Of a stretch of DNA of 64,000 nucleotides, positions 49,859 to 59,680 are shown piece after piece. Location of the stretch: contig NC_052018.1 in the NCBI RefSeq assembly GCF_015832195.1, forward strand, positions 61,441,666-61,505,665, written 5' to 3'. Positions within the stretch are counted from its first letter, which is position 1. Each line of letters opens with the position of its first letter. The position numbers and the translations under genes are program-made. The notes beneath the pieces are model-generated. The model had not been told where the DNA came from and did not search any database. It saw nothing but the letters and a program-made list of their open reading frames with translations. The stretch is from Motacilla alba alba. Lineage: Eukaryota; Chordata; Aves; Passeriformes; Motacillidae.

Positions 49859-52800
49859 GTGAGTGCCGGTGTCCGGCGGGCCGCTGCCCCGCTGCCTTCC
49901 GCGCCTTTCCCTTCGGCCCAGCTCCCTTCCCGAGGAGCGCAGCCCCCGCCGCCTTGCCTTTCTCCTGCCGGCCGGGGGGAAGCCGCAAGCGGAGCTGTCT
50001 GTGCTGTGCCGCAGGGAGAAGGGCCCGGTGCGCTACGGCAACATCATGATCGACCCGAGAGTGGTGCGCGGAAACGTCCTGTCCGTCCGGCCTCCCCCAC
50101 CGCAGGTATTGGGGCTCGCTAAAGTGCATCATACTACGGTTTTGTTGGAAAGTCATAGGTAGGGCAGCAAAGCTGTTCCTTATCTATAATTTTAGCTGCC
50201 GAAGCTGTAATTTAACTTTTAATATTTCACGCAGTCACAGGCTCTCCAGTTAAATCAGCCTGTGACTGTTTCCAGCTCTTCTTTAAAGCACTCTGTTTCA
50301 TATGAGCTTCTGCAGTTCTGGTTTTTTTACCCCCCACTGCGTACTTGATGCCTTTATTTTCCTTCTCTGTTTCTTTAGGGTAGTGGTCCTGAGCACAAGT
50401 CATTACTCGATAATCTGTTATCATATGCAAGATGTCATCAGGGGGAATTGCGGCTCTTGGGAAGTTGAGTCCTAGGGGGTATATACTTTGCTTTATCCTA
50501 CCACAGAAGCAGAGCTAAATGGTCCAGCTGTATGCAAAAGCTGCTTGTGAGGATGCCAAAGTATTTTGTTTGTATTAGTGCTATATCCTGATATAACAGT
50601 AAATCATAGAATCTTTGAATGGTTTGGGTTGAAAGGGACCCTGAAGATCATCTAGTTCCAACCCCCTGCCATGGGCAGGGACATCTTCTGCTGGTCCAGG
50701 TTGCTCAGAGTCCCACCCAAATGTGATACTTTGTTTTCAGAGAATATTTCTACATAGATAATTTGATCATATATGAACTTAAAGCAGTATTTTTAAAAGC
50801 TACTGTTTGAAAATAGCTTTGTGTTGTTCAGTAGCCATATCTTAGAGTGAATTTTACATAAGTTTTGTTTAAGAAGTTCAATGATGTTTATCTGATGCTT
50901 TCTGATGTTTATCTCAATCTATAAGTACAATACTGAATTTAATCATTATTATGAGTTACTTTTGTTTCATCAGCAATAATTGGTCTATAATTTTTATCTA
51001 GCAAACAACTCTGTTCATAATATGAAAACTGGACTTAAGTCCATTTGACCTCTCAAAATTTGAAAACATGCCATTTTAATATACTTTATCTAACAAAGTT
51101 CTCTATGCAATATTCGCTTTCAAATAAGAAAACAATTAATTATTACTCTTAGTGTGAGGTGCCATTATTATGTGCCTGTAGGCAGCTAGCATAACTTGTT
51201 AATTTCATGCTATACAGTCTTTAAGTCTGTGAAAATTTAGGGCCAGGACCCAGGAAAGTAAATCCAAAATACTAGATTGCTAGCATTAAAATCAAAGAGC
51301 AACCCTCATTTTTCTGTAGAGGCAATTGAATATAATTTTCAAGTATAAAGTGTATTCTGTTTTGTGGGGTATCTGTCTTCTTCACCCCTGCTCAGAGTAC
51401 TGAGCCCCATACCCTTGAGGTTAAAAGGCAGAGGAGAGCACAGAAACACGTACTGGCCAGAAGGTTTACACAAGAGCAAATTCGACCAGGAACGCCGGAG
51501 CCTGTGAAGGGCAGAGAACATGTTCATGTGCAGACAGGTAAAAGGCTGCATTTTTTTTTTATATCTGTCTGAAAACAAAAGCTTGTTGATCTAAATTCAC
51601 TTACTGAGTGAATGATGAAGTTGGTAGAATCAAACAGTTTGAAATCATAGAATGCTGGAATCAGAGGTTCTAAACTTGTCCAATTAGGGACATTTTCCCA
51701 GAAGGTCTATTTTTCAGTGTACATTCTTGAACACTAGTCAAGACTGCTTCATTTATTCTTTCCATTTTCACTATAGTTTGAGAAATTTCATATATGCTTA
51801 AAATTGAAGGTTTTAAAACTTTTGCTTAAGGTGAACTACTGTTTTTGGAATCTCTTCCATGAAGTGCACCTGACATTACAGAGAACACAGCATCAGATGG
51901 CCTTTGCAGCAAACTGACCTGTGTTTTGAGAGGCCTTTTTTCTAACTTTATAGAAAGCATTGCATTGCACTCTTTGGGTAATTCAGAATGTAGAATCATC
52001 AAAAACAGTTGAAAGCTAAAATGAAAGGAATCCCACATTGAGTATTCATTGTGCTTTTGTTTCTAGAACTGTATTTGGAAGAGATTAGTGATCGGATAAT
52101 AGAGGTTGATGGAGAGTGTCAAACAGATGACTTTTTGGACAGACCACCCACTCCACTCTTCATACCAGCCAAATCAGGAAAAGATGTGGCCACTCAAATA
52201 GAAGAAGGAGAGGTATGAAGTCAGGTCCACAAGTGCTGTCAAAATATCTCTCCCATCCAAAACACATTTCTGATGCAAAATTGAAGTAGAAACAGAAAGG
52301 AACTAATCCTCACAGAACATGCCAAAAAAACCCAAAACCAAAACCCACCCAAACCCAACTACCAAGGTCTGCTTTGAGGTTAAGTGCAAAATTAAGGAAG
52401 ATGTGTCTCAATGTGCACTGGTTCTGCTGCTTTCAGCTAAGTGATAAGTGTTGAGAAATGCTCTCTTCTGTAAAACATGTCCAGCCCAAGAAGGGACTAA
52501 GAACAGAGAAATACGGTCTAGGCAAGTGCTTAGCTTCTCCCTGGCAGTCCCCACAGGGGCTGTGGGAGGCTCTGGGGTGTCTCAGGCCAGCCCACTCACC
52601 ACTTAACCCCCAGCAGCACTCATGATTCTCTCTGCCTTAGCTGACACTGGTCCCCCACCTGTACTTCTCCAGACTGACTTCAGTACAAGGGCTCTATTTA
52701 TCCTCCTTTTCTCCTTGCCAATCTTTGTTAAGAGTAATTGTGATCAAGGGACATTTATCTCCATTTCTCTGACTTCCATCCTCAGTTGTTTGACTTTGAT

Positions 52801-55800
52801 ATTGAAGTTAAGCCGATCCTGGAGGTGTTGGTTGGAAAAACAGTTGAGCAGGCTTTGCTGGAAGTCATGGAAGAAGAAGAGCTGGCCCAGCTGTGGTCAC
52901 ATCAGCGTGCCTTTGCAGAGCTGCGTAATGCGGAGTTTGCTGAATTACAGCGCTTGGAAGAGCAGGACAGGCGAATCAGAGAGGAGAAGGTAGGACTTCC
53001 TAAGGGACTTCCTGTCAGAAGGGAGAAAAACATTTCCAGCACTGAACAGCCTGTGATATAAGCTGGGTATGCCCAAAAGGGTACTGTCAGCTTTGACATA
53101 CCTTAAAGCACTTTGATGGCATACAGCTGCACTCTGCCACTTGCTCTCATACAACAGCACCACACTGTTGTGGTTTTTTGGAGCAGTCATGCTTGAGTGA
53201 CTTGGTGTAGTTGACCTGGTCAAAAGGTCAAAACCACAGCATTTTCTTCTGTAGCTGGTACAGCTGTTTCTTAAGCCTTTTCATTATAAGTGCTAAACAA
53301 ATTGAGTGCTTGGAAGTAAGAGAGACACTTCCTGGTCTTTCGCGCACAATGCATGCTCTACTCTGTGCACATACATCTTAAGATTGCAAAGTATTATGCC
53401 ATATTAGTAGTATTTAGTAAATAGGAATATACAGAGAAGGCAAGTATTAATTACTTACTATTTATCAGCCTTGTATATTTGTGTTTTCTAGTGGTTTCCT
53501 GAACCAATTTGAGTTTTAATCTTTTTGTATGTGCAATAGGATATAATATTGGAAGATAAAAATTTGGGAAATACTTATCCAAACTTCATTGTATTCCAAG
53601 GCAAATAACCAGCTTGATCTACAATAATAAAGCAAAAAGTCATGAGATTAATGTATACTAAGGCATCAGAGAAGGGTTTCATTTGGCCAGCTGTGATGCC
53701 CTTATTTTACAGTCTCGTCAAATTCAGAAGAAGAATACTACAGAAATGTGTTTCTCTGTAATTTGGGGTACTTTAATGCTCCACAGAGTATGTACAAACT
53801 TGCTTTCAACACTCTTTCATGTGAGGAATTTCAGTGGAAGTTAGAGGCTGCAAATACCAGGTAGAGATCATACTATCTTTGCTATTTATGAGACACACAC
53901 TGTGGTAATTCTTCAAAATCTAGATCAAAGGAGTCACAGCTAAAGGCCTGTAAGTTTTACATGCATAATTGCCTTGACAGGAACGTCGCAGGCTGGAACA
54001 CCTGGAAAAGCTGCGGAAACAGAAAGAGACTGCAGAGAAAATTGCAGCTCGGGCATTCGCTCAGCGTTACCTGGCTGATCTCATTCCCTCAGTCTTCAAC
54101 AATCTTCATGACAGTGGATTTTTTTATGACCCTATAGAAAGAGGTTTGTTTTGTTTTTTCTTTTTAAATATGTGAGCAAAGCTATGTAAAGCTCAAAACA
54201 ACCATGAAATATAGCATATTATCCTATTATTTAGAATAATGTAAAAAGACTATTCATTTACATTTGTGGCTGAACACAAAAAACATTATTGCTCATCTGT
54301 ACAAATAATCAAGAATAAGCAAGAGCTGACAGTGTGACAATGAGAAGAGCTACTTTGGAGCTAGACAGAAATAAATGGGTAGTTAGGATTGGGAGAGAGA
54401 TCCAAACTAAAGTACATATATTTTTATAGATCAGACAAAGAAATCAGTATGTCATTCTGAATATTTTTTAAATTATTATCAGAGCAAGTGACAAATTAGT
54501 CAATTAGAATTATGCCCTGAAAATAATTTTGGAATTGTATATCCATGACTTCCAAGCCCTTAGAATTAGCAGCATTTCCTATGAGCTATCTTGCTGCACC
54601 CCACTTCACCAGTCTCCATACTGGCAGAGACCACAGCTTGGGAATGGTTACACTCTATCCAGGGTAAATCATTAAGTCAATACAGAAACTGAGTGTGTTT
54701 TGAAACCAGGGCAGGCTTTGGGATCACAGTGTTCAAAAAGTATCATTTGAGAAATACATAAGTAAGCAAGAGCTCCTCAGACAGAACAAATGCCTTCAGC
54801 AGACCAGAAGCCAAATGTCTTTGGAAAGCAAGGCAGGAAATGTTATTCTTCTGACTTGTTCAGGGTAGTTATTTGGATCTCACTAGATCATGACTGTGTA
54901 TCTCATCTGTTCTAAGCTCTTCAAGAGTGCCAGACCTCTTTGAAAATAACTGCAGCTGAGAGGACTCTGCTCTGAATCTATAATGATCATGAACCTCAGT
55001 AAGAGAGGTTGGAACTAAGAAACTAAACAACATCTGAGAGATTTCATGTGACTCTTACAGAACAAGTGCCTTTTGGCAGGGGGGGTTCACCCCTTAATTG
55101 TTGTAGCAAATAACAGCCACAAAGTCCTGTTGGTCATCCTTTATAAAGTAACATTTTCCCTTTGTTTCTTCCTGCTAAATTCTGACAGATATTGAGACAG
55201 AATTCCTTCCATGGCTGATGTCAGAAGTGGAAGAAACACTACAGAAGAAAGTTCTGGGAAGGACGATGCTTGACTGTAAGTTACCAAATCCTGGAATGTA
55301 ATCTGGGCTGCCTGATGTTCTTGATTGTTTTTTTTTGCTGGTCAGAACAAATGTCACATTTATATGGTCACTGTGGGTTAAGGTAGGAAGTGTCATTTTA
55401 GGAAAAGTACCCATGGTTTTTTGTGTTGAGGTTTTTGTTTGTTTGTATTTGTTTGTTGATTTGGTTTGGTTTTTTTTACTATATTCATATGTTTTAATGT
55501 TCGAAAACTACTACTACATACAACAAGGTAACTGATTTTCAGCTGAAACAATGGAAGTGTTAGTCATGCAGCACTATCCACTCTCTTCTGACTTTGTACT
55601 GTTTGAAGTTTGTTAATGCTGGGAGATACAACACCCATGTCAGGAACAGAATGGTTAAAGAACACAATTCTTTGTTTCTGCTATAAAGCTTCTACTTCCT
55701 CTGTGTTACACTGCTGTAGTGTTCTCTGCAGTACACCTGACTGTGCCAGTGGGAACAAAAAAAGCCCATCTTGTGTACTGCCACATGTATACCATGAAAG

Positions 55801-56889
55801 TGTCTTAATTTGCTTTTGTAAGCTCATGGAGCTATGAATTATTTTCCTACATTGAAAGGAGGATGATGGCGGGCCATGGTTGACTGAGAAGTGAGGTGAC
55901 CAATATTTTTCATCAAAACAAGGGCTTACCTGCTTTTCAGTCAATAATCATGTCCTTGCTTTTGAAATAGATCAAAAAATCAGTCTTCTTTGGCTATTTC
56001 AAGCTAAATATTTGGGCTCTTTTATTAGTTTAGAGGCTGTAGTTGAAACACCTGGAAAACCTGGATTCTGTTTTGTTAGAAACACGAAAGCATGGCGTAT
56101 GTGTGCTCAGCAGTGCGCTCCTAGATCAAACCACTTTTTTACACTTGCATGACATCTTCATTCTTATAGTTTTCCCCCTGCTGGGATTTTGGGTTTGTAT
56201 TACAAGTATGTTTGCTTCCTTTGCTTTATTTTTAGTTTAATTAGGACCCTGAATTTTAGTTGTTAAGCTATAATATGATTTGGGCAATTAAAGCTGGTGT
56301 GTTAGGTATTTCATGCTGATACATGTACACTCAAGGATCACTTCTTCATGTAGCCCTTCAGAAGGAAGGGAAATGTCTCTTCTTTTAGAAAAAAAATATT
56401 GTATGTGACTACTGAATAAACATCCCAAGGAGAATATTGCTGCAGGATATAGTATTGATGAGAATATCTATCGTATTATTGTTAAATCTCTTTAAGTTTT
56501 TAACCAGCTACCATTGTCTTGCTCCAGTCCTTGGATATTTCTTCATTTTCAGTTATTTCAGGGTTATTTCCCTATTTAGGGATTTATAGGTCAGTAATAT
56601 ATAAAAAAAAAAAACCAACTCAAATTATAGGGTTTTTCCTCCATGGTTGTAAATGGTGTCTATCTCTGTTTCAGCTTTAATTCGTGTGGTGGTTGAAAAA
56701 CGCTTAGATGAATTTAGCCATCCACCTCCATCTGCTCAAACAAAGGCACCTGCTGAAGAGCCTGGGGCAACAGATGCAGCTCCTAAGATATCTGGTGAGG
56801 CAGATGCTGCTGACCAACCAGCTGCAGAGAAAGAAGAGACTGACCAACCTGTTGCTGAGGAAGAGCCTTCAGATTCCACCTCTTCTTAG
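49737..56889 (+). CDS. RSPH3: RSPH3, radial spoke head protein 3 homolog (8 coding exons)
   Basis: RSPH3 is the scaffold of the axonemal radial spoke in motile cilia and binds PKA regulatory-subunit-type (RIIa) partners. Coding exons are 49737-49858, 50015-50105, 51396-51537, 52067-52212, 52786-52989, 53981-54143, 55189-55275 and 56675-56889. They join in frame to 1,170 nt (389 residues). Conserved blocks are RYGNIMIDPRVVRGN (about 47-61), LEEISDRIIEVDGECQTD, PPTPLFIPAKSGKDVATQI, the amphipathic helix PILEVLVGKTVEQALLEVM, a Glu/Arg-rich coiled coil, IAARAFAQRYLADLIPSVF and FYDPIERDIE. Human RSPH3 is longer (560 residues, of which about 140 precede the Met matching this start) and has a different, longer C-terminus. 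The tail here is short and acidic (ADQPAAEKEETDQPVAEEE). The start has an ideal Kozak context (cccaccatgg). No break is seen, and all introns are GT-AG. Confidence 0.96.
50015..50105 (+). CDS. RSPH3: RSPH3 coding exon 2
   Basis: It encodes the conserved YGNIMIDPRVVRGN block. It follows an intron of only 156 bases and ends at CAG before gtattg. Confidence 0.93.
50604..50722 (-). mobile_element. CR1 LINE fragment in RSPH3 intron 2, minus orientation
   Basis: The + strand reads tcatagaatctttgaatggt, then gttgaaagggaccctgaaga, ccaaccccctgccatgggca and ggttgctcagagtcccaccc. It is among the least diverged CR1 3' ends in this window and lies antisense to the gene. Confidence 0.97.
51396..51537 (+). 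CDS. RSPH3: RSPH3 coding exon 3
   Basis: It has 47 codons plus one base. It encodes a basic helix (EVKRQRRAQKHVLARRFTQ) and PGTPEPVKGREHVHVQT, close to human TPEPVEGRKHVDVQT. The acceptor is cacccctgctcag and the donor gtaaaa. Confidence 0.94.
52067..52212 (+). CDS. RSPH3: RSPH3 coding exon 4
   Basis: It encodes the highly conserved block LYLEEISDRIIEVDGECQTD and PPTPLFIPAKSGKDVATQI. QT-containing motifs (VQTE at the 3/4 junction, CQTD, ATQI) resemble the TQT-like motifs of radial-spoke protein 3 that bind LC8. That role here is inference. Confidence 0.97.
52786..52989 (+). CDS. RSPH3: RSPH3 coding exon 5
   Basis: It has 68 codons in phase 0. It begins LFDFDIEVKPILEVLVGKT, the amphipathic helix region known in RSP3 homologs to bind RIIa-type dimerisation domains, and continues as a charged coiled coil (AELQRLEEQDRRIREEK). 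Confidence 0.96.
53981..54143 (+). CDS. RSPH3: RSPH3 coding exon 6
   Basis: It continues the coiled coil (ERRRLEHLEKLRKQKETAE) and then encodes IAARAFAQRYLADLIPSVF, nearly identical to human. The acceptor is gccttgacag and the donor gtttgt. Confidence 0.97.
55189..55275 (+). CDS. RSPH3: RSPH3 coding exon 7
   Basis: It spans 87 bases and encodes IETEFLPWLMSEVEETLQKK, matching human IEIGFLPWLMNEVEKTMEYS. The donor is gtaagt. Confidence 0.95.
55424..55479. repeat. T/G-rich tract in RSPH3 intron 7
   Basis: TTTG units and T runs lie in the intron, similar in kind to the tracts at 43081 and 48343. Confidence 0.85.
56675..56889 (+). CDS. RSPH3: RSPH3 coding exon 8 with acidic tail
   Basis: It encodes LIRVVVEKRLDEF, the conserved end of the core, followed by about 55 residues rich in Pro, Ala and Glu with a loose internal repeat (ADQPAAEKEE / TDQPVAEEE), then TAG. 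The tail does not align with human. Confidence 0.93.
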
Positions 56890-57375
56890 TTAGAAGAATA
56901 AGGTCAAGAAGGAACAGCAGATTTGGAAACTGAGTAACAAACAGGCAAGTCATCAAGTAAATGGAGACCAGTGGCTTAGAAATAAGGAATTAATTCCTAT
57001 CTATTTACAGGTATTGTGCCCTAGCCATGCTGAAGGATGAACCTAAGCAACAGTAGAGCATTAAAACATGTTTTCCGTATGCTGGAGTTGCTGATTTCAG
57101 GCTGCTAGAATCAAGAGAGAAGTTAGTAGTGCAATGATTGACATGGAAATTCTGTCTCCTTTACACAATCCAATCCATCAAAACCTGGGAGGTTTAAAGT
57201 TGAAAAGTAATGCTGTCCCACATCCTGTGCTAGAAGGTCATGAGAAGGATGTTGAGAGCATCATAATAATCTTTGCAAGTGCTTTGATAATGTTCTTGGA
57301 ACAATATTTCCTTACTTTCCTTATTTTGAAAGGTAGTTACTACAGCAATTAAATAAATTGCTTTTGACTCGTATT
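56890..57375 (+). other. RSPH3: RSPH3 3' UTR
   Basis: Non-coding sequence after the stop ends near a canonical AATAAA at 57352-57357. A TCTTTCC-type stretch follows. No other poly(A) signal of this quality is seen before the next CpG island. Confidence 0.7.
57352..57357 (+). terminator. RSPH3: Poly(A) signal of RSPH3
   Basis: Canonical AATAAA, 463 bases after the stop codon. Confidence 0.7.
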
Positions 57376-58480
57376 AGTCTTTCCTTTCCTCACAAACTTG
57401 AATGGACACATCTCAGCAGGTAATAGAGCCAAATCAGCTGTTCCTCAGGCGTGTCAAGTTCAAAGAGTTACCTGCCCCTGGGAATTTCTGCCTGTGCAAA
57501 ATCCTCCTCAGCATCCTCTCTTAGAGCCCCTCCTGGAGGTGAGGGGCTGGAGCTACGTGCTAAGTCCCGTCTCGGTTTTCTTTGTAATCGTCCTTCCTGC
57601 CGGTTCACTGGAAACAGTACCAGACATGACTGACAAATTGTGCCTTCACTGCCATGTGTAGTTAGTTGTCCGTTCACAAGCCATTTCCTCAGGAGGGGCA
57701 GTCCCCCTCACAGAAGTACATCTGTGCTACATTGCAGCAAAACCGTGTCGTTGCTGGGTCAGTGTTCCCAGCAGCAGCTGTGCCCGGCAGGCACGTAAGG
57801 CCACAGGGTGGACAGCTCTGCACCCACGGGGGCACGGGGGGTCTGCAGCTCCTGGGTGCGTGAGTGCAGGAGGGAGCGGAGAGAGGCCAGGGGGAGCGGG
57901 CGCTGCCGGCACTAGAGGGCATGACAGCCCACGGCAATCCGGCTGGAGGAACGCCGGGAAGGACACTGCTGGTGTCACCTTTTCACATTGCACACCTAGC
58001 ACTAGTGACGCCCGTCTGAACTTCCCTCTTGCTGAACCCCAATGGTGTCTAGCTTTTGCAAAATTTACTCATTTATAGCATGAGGAGCCAATACTTGAAT
58101 CACCCAGTGCAGCCCACACTGGCTCATAGAACGACAGAGTAGTTTGAGTTGGAAGGGGCCCTATAGATCATCTGGTGCAATCCCACGCCTGCCCTGAGCA
58201 GGGACACTTAAGTAGGTCAGGTAGCTCAAAGTCCCACCCAGCTTGGTGGTAACGGAGAAGGTGGAATCATCTTCTCAGGGCTGACCCGTGACAGTACAAG
58301 AAACAGACACTGGTTGCTTCAGGGGAAGCGCACGCACTGCCTTCCCCTTCGGCCAGCCGGGGTGCCGAAGTCTGACACTGAACCCCAAGTGAAGGAAGCA
58401 AAACCGGGACGTGTGCGCAGGACATTCTAAATGTCGTGAGCTACCTTCCTGGGAAGTTGTTAACCACCAGCAGTGCAGGT
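57376..58480. other. Spacer between RSPH3 and the second CpG island
   Basis: No gene is recognised here. The part from about 57,780 to 57,960 is GC-rich with some CpGs. One CR1 fragment is present. Confidence 0.55.
58124..58250 (-). mobile_element. CR1 LINE fragment, minus orientation
   Basis: The + strand reads tcatagaacgacagagtagt, gagttggaaggggccctata, then tagctcaaagtcccacccag. It is truncated and moderately diverged. Confidence 0.93.
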
Positions 58481-59560
58481 CAGGACGTTCTGTGGATCCT
58501 CACTGGCACGGGCAACTCCGCGGCCACGGCAGAGGCAGTACCGACAGCCGCGGCACCCGCCCTCCCCTGAGAACAAGCTTCCCGCTAGCGCCGCCGCCCA
58601 GCGAGAGCCCGGGCACCGCCGGCGGCGGAGCCGCATCCCCGGGTTCACCCCCCCGTCCCGTCCCGGCGCTCCGCAGGGGCGGAGCGGGGAGGGGACGCGG
58701 CGCGGCCGCCCCTCGTCCCGGCCCTCCCCCGGCCCGCCCGCCGCCGCCCCGCCACCAGGCGTCTCCCCGGGGCCGGGCACCGCCGCGGGGACGGGAGGAG
58801 CCGCCACTGCCGCCGCTGCGCTCCCCGGCCCGGCGCTGGGGGAGCGGGCGGCGCCCGTGGAGCTGGGCCATGAGGTGAGCGGGACCGGCGTGCGGGGCCG
58901 GGCCGGGGGCGCTCCGCCGTCCCGCAGCGGTGCCGGGGCGCTCGGGGGAGCGGGGGGCCCGCTCCGGGCGGGGCGCTGGGGGGCGGGCGCCGAGCACCGG
59001 GGCTGTCGGACCGGGCCCGCCGCCGCAGGAAAACTGTGCCACAATGTGTCCGCCTTCAGGAGGAGAGTTTCGTCTTTACTTATTTATTGTCCTCTGGTCC
59101 CTCTCGACTTTCCTCCCGCCCCGGCCGCCGTGCGGGCTCTCCCGCTTGTCCGCCCGCAGCGCCGCGCACCGGAGCCTCTGGATGGGCGTCCTCTCCGGCC
59201 CCTCTTGCCTCTGGGCACAGAAAGGCCGCAGGACCACGAATTTGGAGGAGGAGGGGACATCTCCTCATCTCTCCTTCGTGCCTCTCTCCAGCCCCGCAGC
59301 CCTCGCGGGGCTTTCAGGGCAGAGCGTGGGGGCAGCGGGCGGTGCGGTGACCCGCGTGCGGCGGTGGCATCCCCGTGACGAGAGACACGGGTCGTGGTTC
59401 CCGGGAGGTTTGTTCCCGCCTGGAAAAACGACTGCGGCTCCAAAAGTGCGCCCGCCGCTCGCACGCGGGTCTCGACGCCTGCATCAGCCCCCCCGCCGAC
59501 AGAAGCTGCCGCAGCACGGTTAACACAGTTTTTCCTCTCTCTTCAGGAGGCTGACAGCTT
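58480..59560. promoter_or_regulatory. Strong CpG island, probable promoter of the next gene
   Basis: About 1.1 kb of very GC- and CpG-rich DNA contains many SP1-like GC boxes and no TATA box. Long open frames on both strands are a by-product of the composition. It lies downstream of RSPH3, where human has EZR in the same orientation, so it is most likely the EZR promoter. This rests on synteny only. It could also serve a minus-strand transcript. Confidence 0.7.
58600..58874 (+). other. Candidate non-coding first exon (EZR by synteny)
   Basis: A good donor (gag then gtgagc, GT at 58875) lies inside the CpG island. The exon start is not defined and the left limit given is arbitrary. The ATG at 58870, four bases upstream of the splice, does not match an ezrin start. 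The ezrin N-terminal exon (MPKP) is not found before the window ends. Confidence 0.3.
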
Positions 59561-59650
59561 GCCGAGGTCAAGCCTTAAGCTGTCATTGACTCCTACGGGA
59601 CACATAACTTTTAAATTTTTTTAATTTTTTTTTTCCTGTGTGGAAGAGGG

Positions 59651-59680
59651 ATTTACTACATTTACTACATCCTACTACAT
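59651..59680. repeat. Three-unit 10-bp tandem repeat
   Basis: Three successive units based on tttactacat (atttactaca, tttactacat, cctactacat). Confidence 0.8.

Noticed and set aside
49605..50156. Overlapping frames of 134-159 codons around RSPH3 exon 1
   Set aside because: They are shadows of the GC-rich island in frames other than RSPH3 and run across its splice sites.
58411..59571. Long Pro/Arg/Gly/Ala frames (up to 301 codons) on both strands
   Set aside because: Stop codons are rare in CpG-island sequence; several overlapping frames are open at once and none has a known domain.
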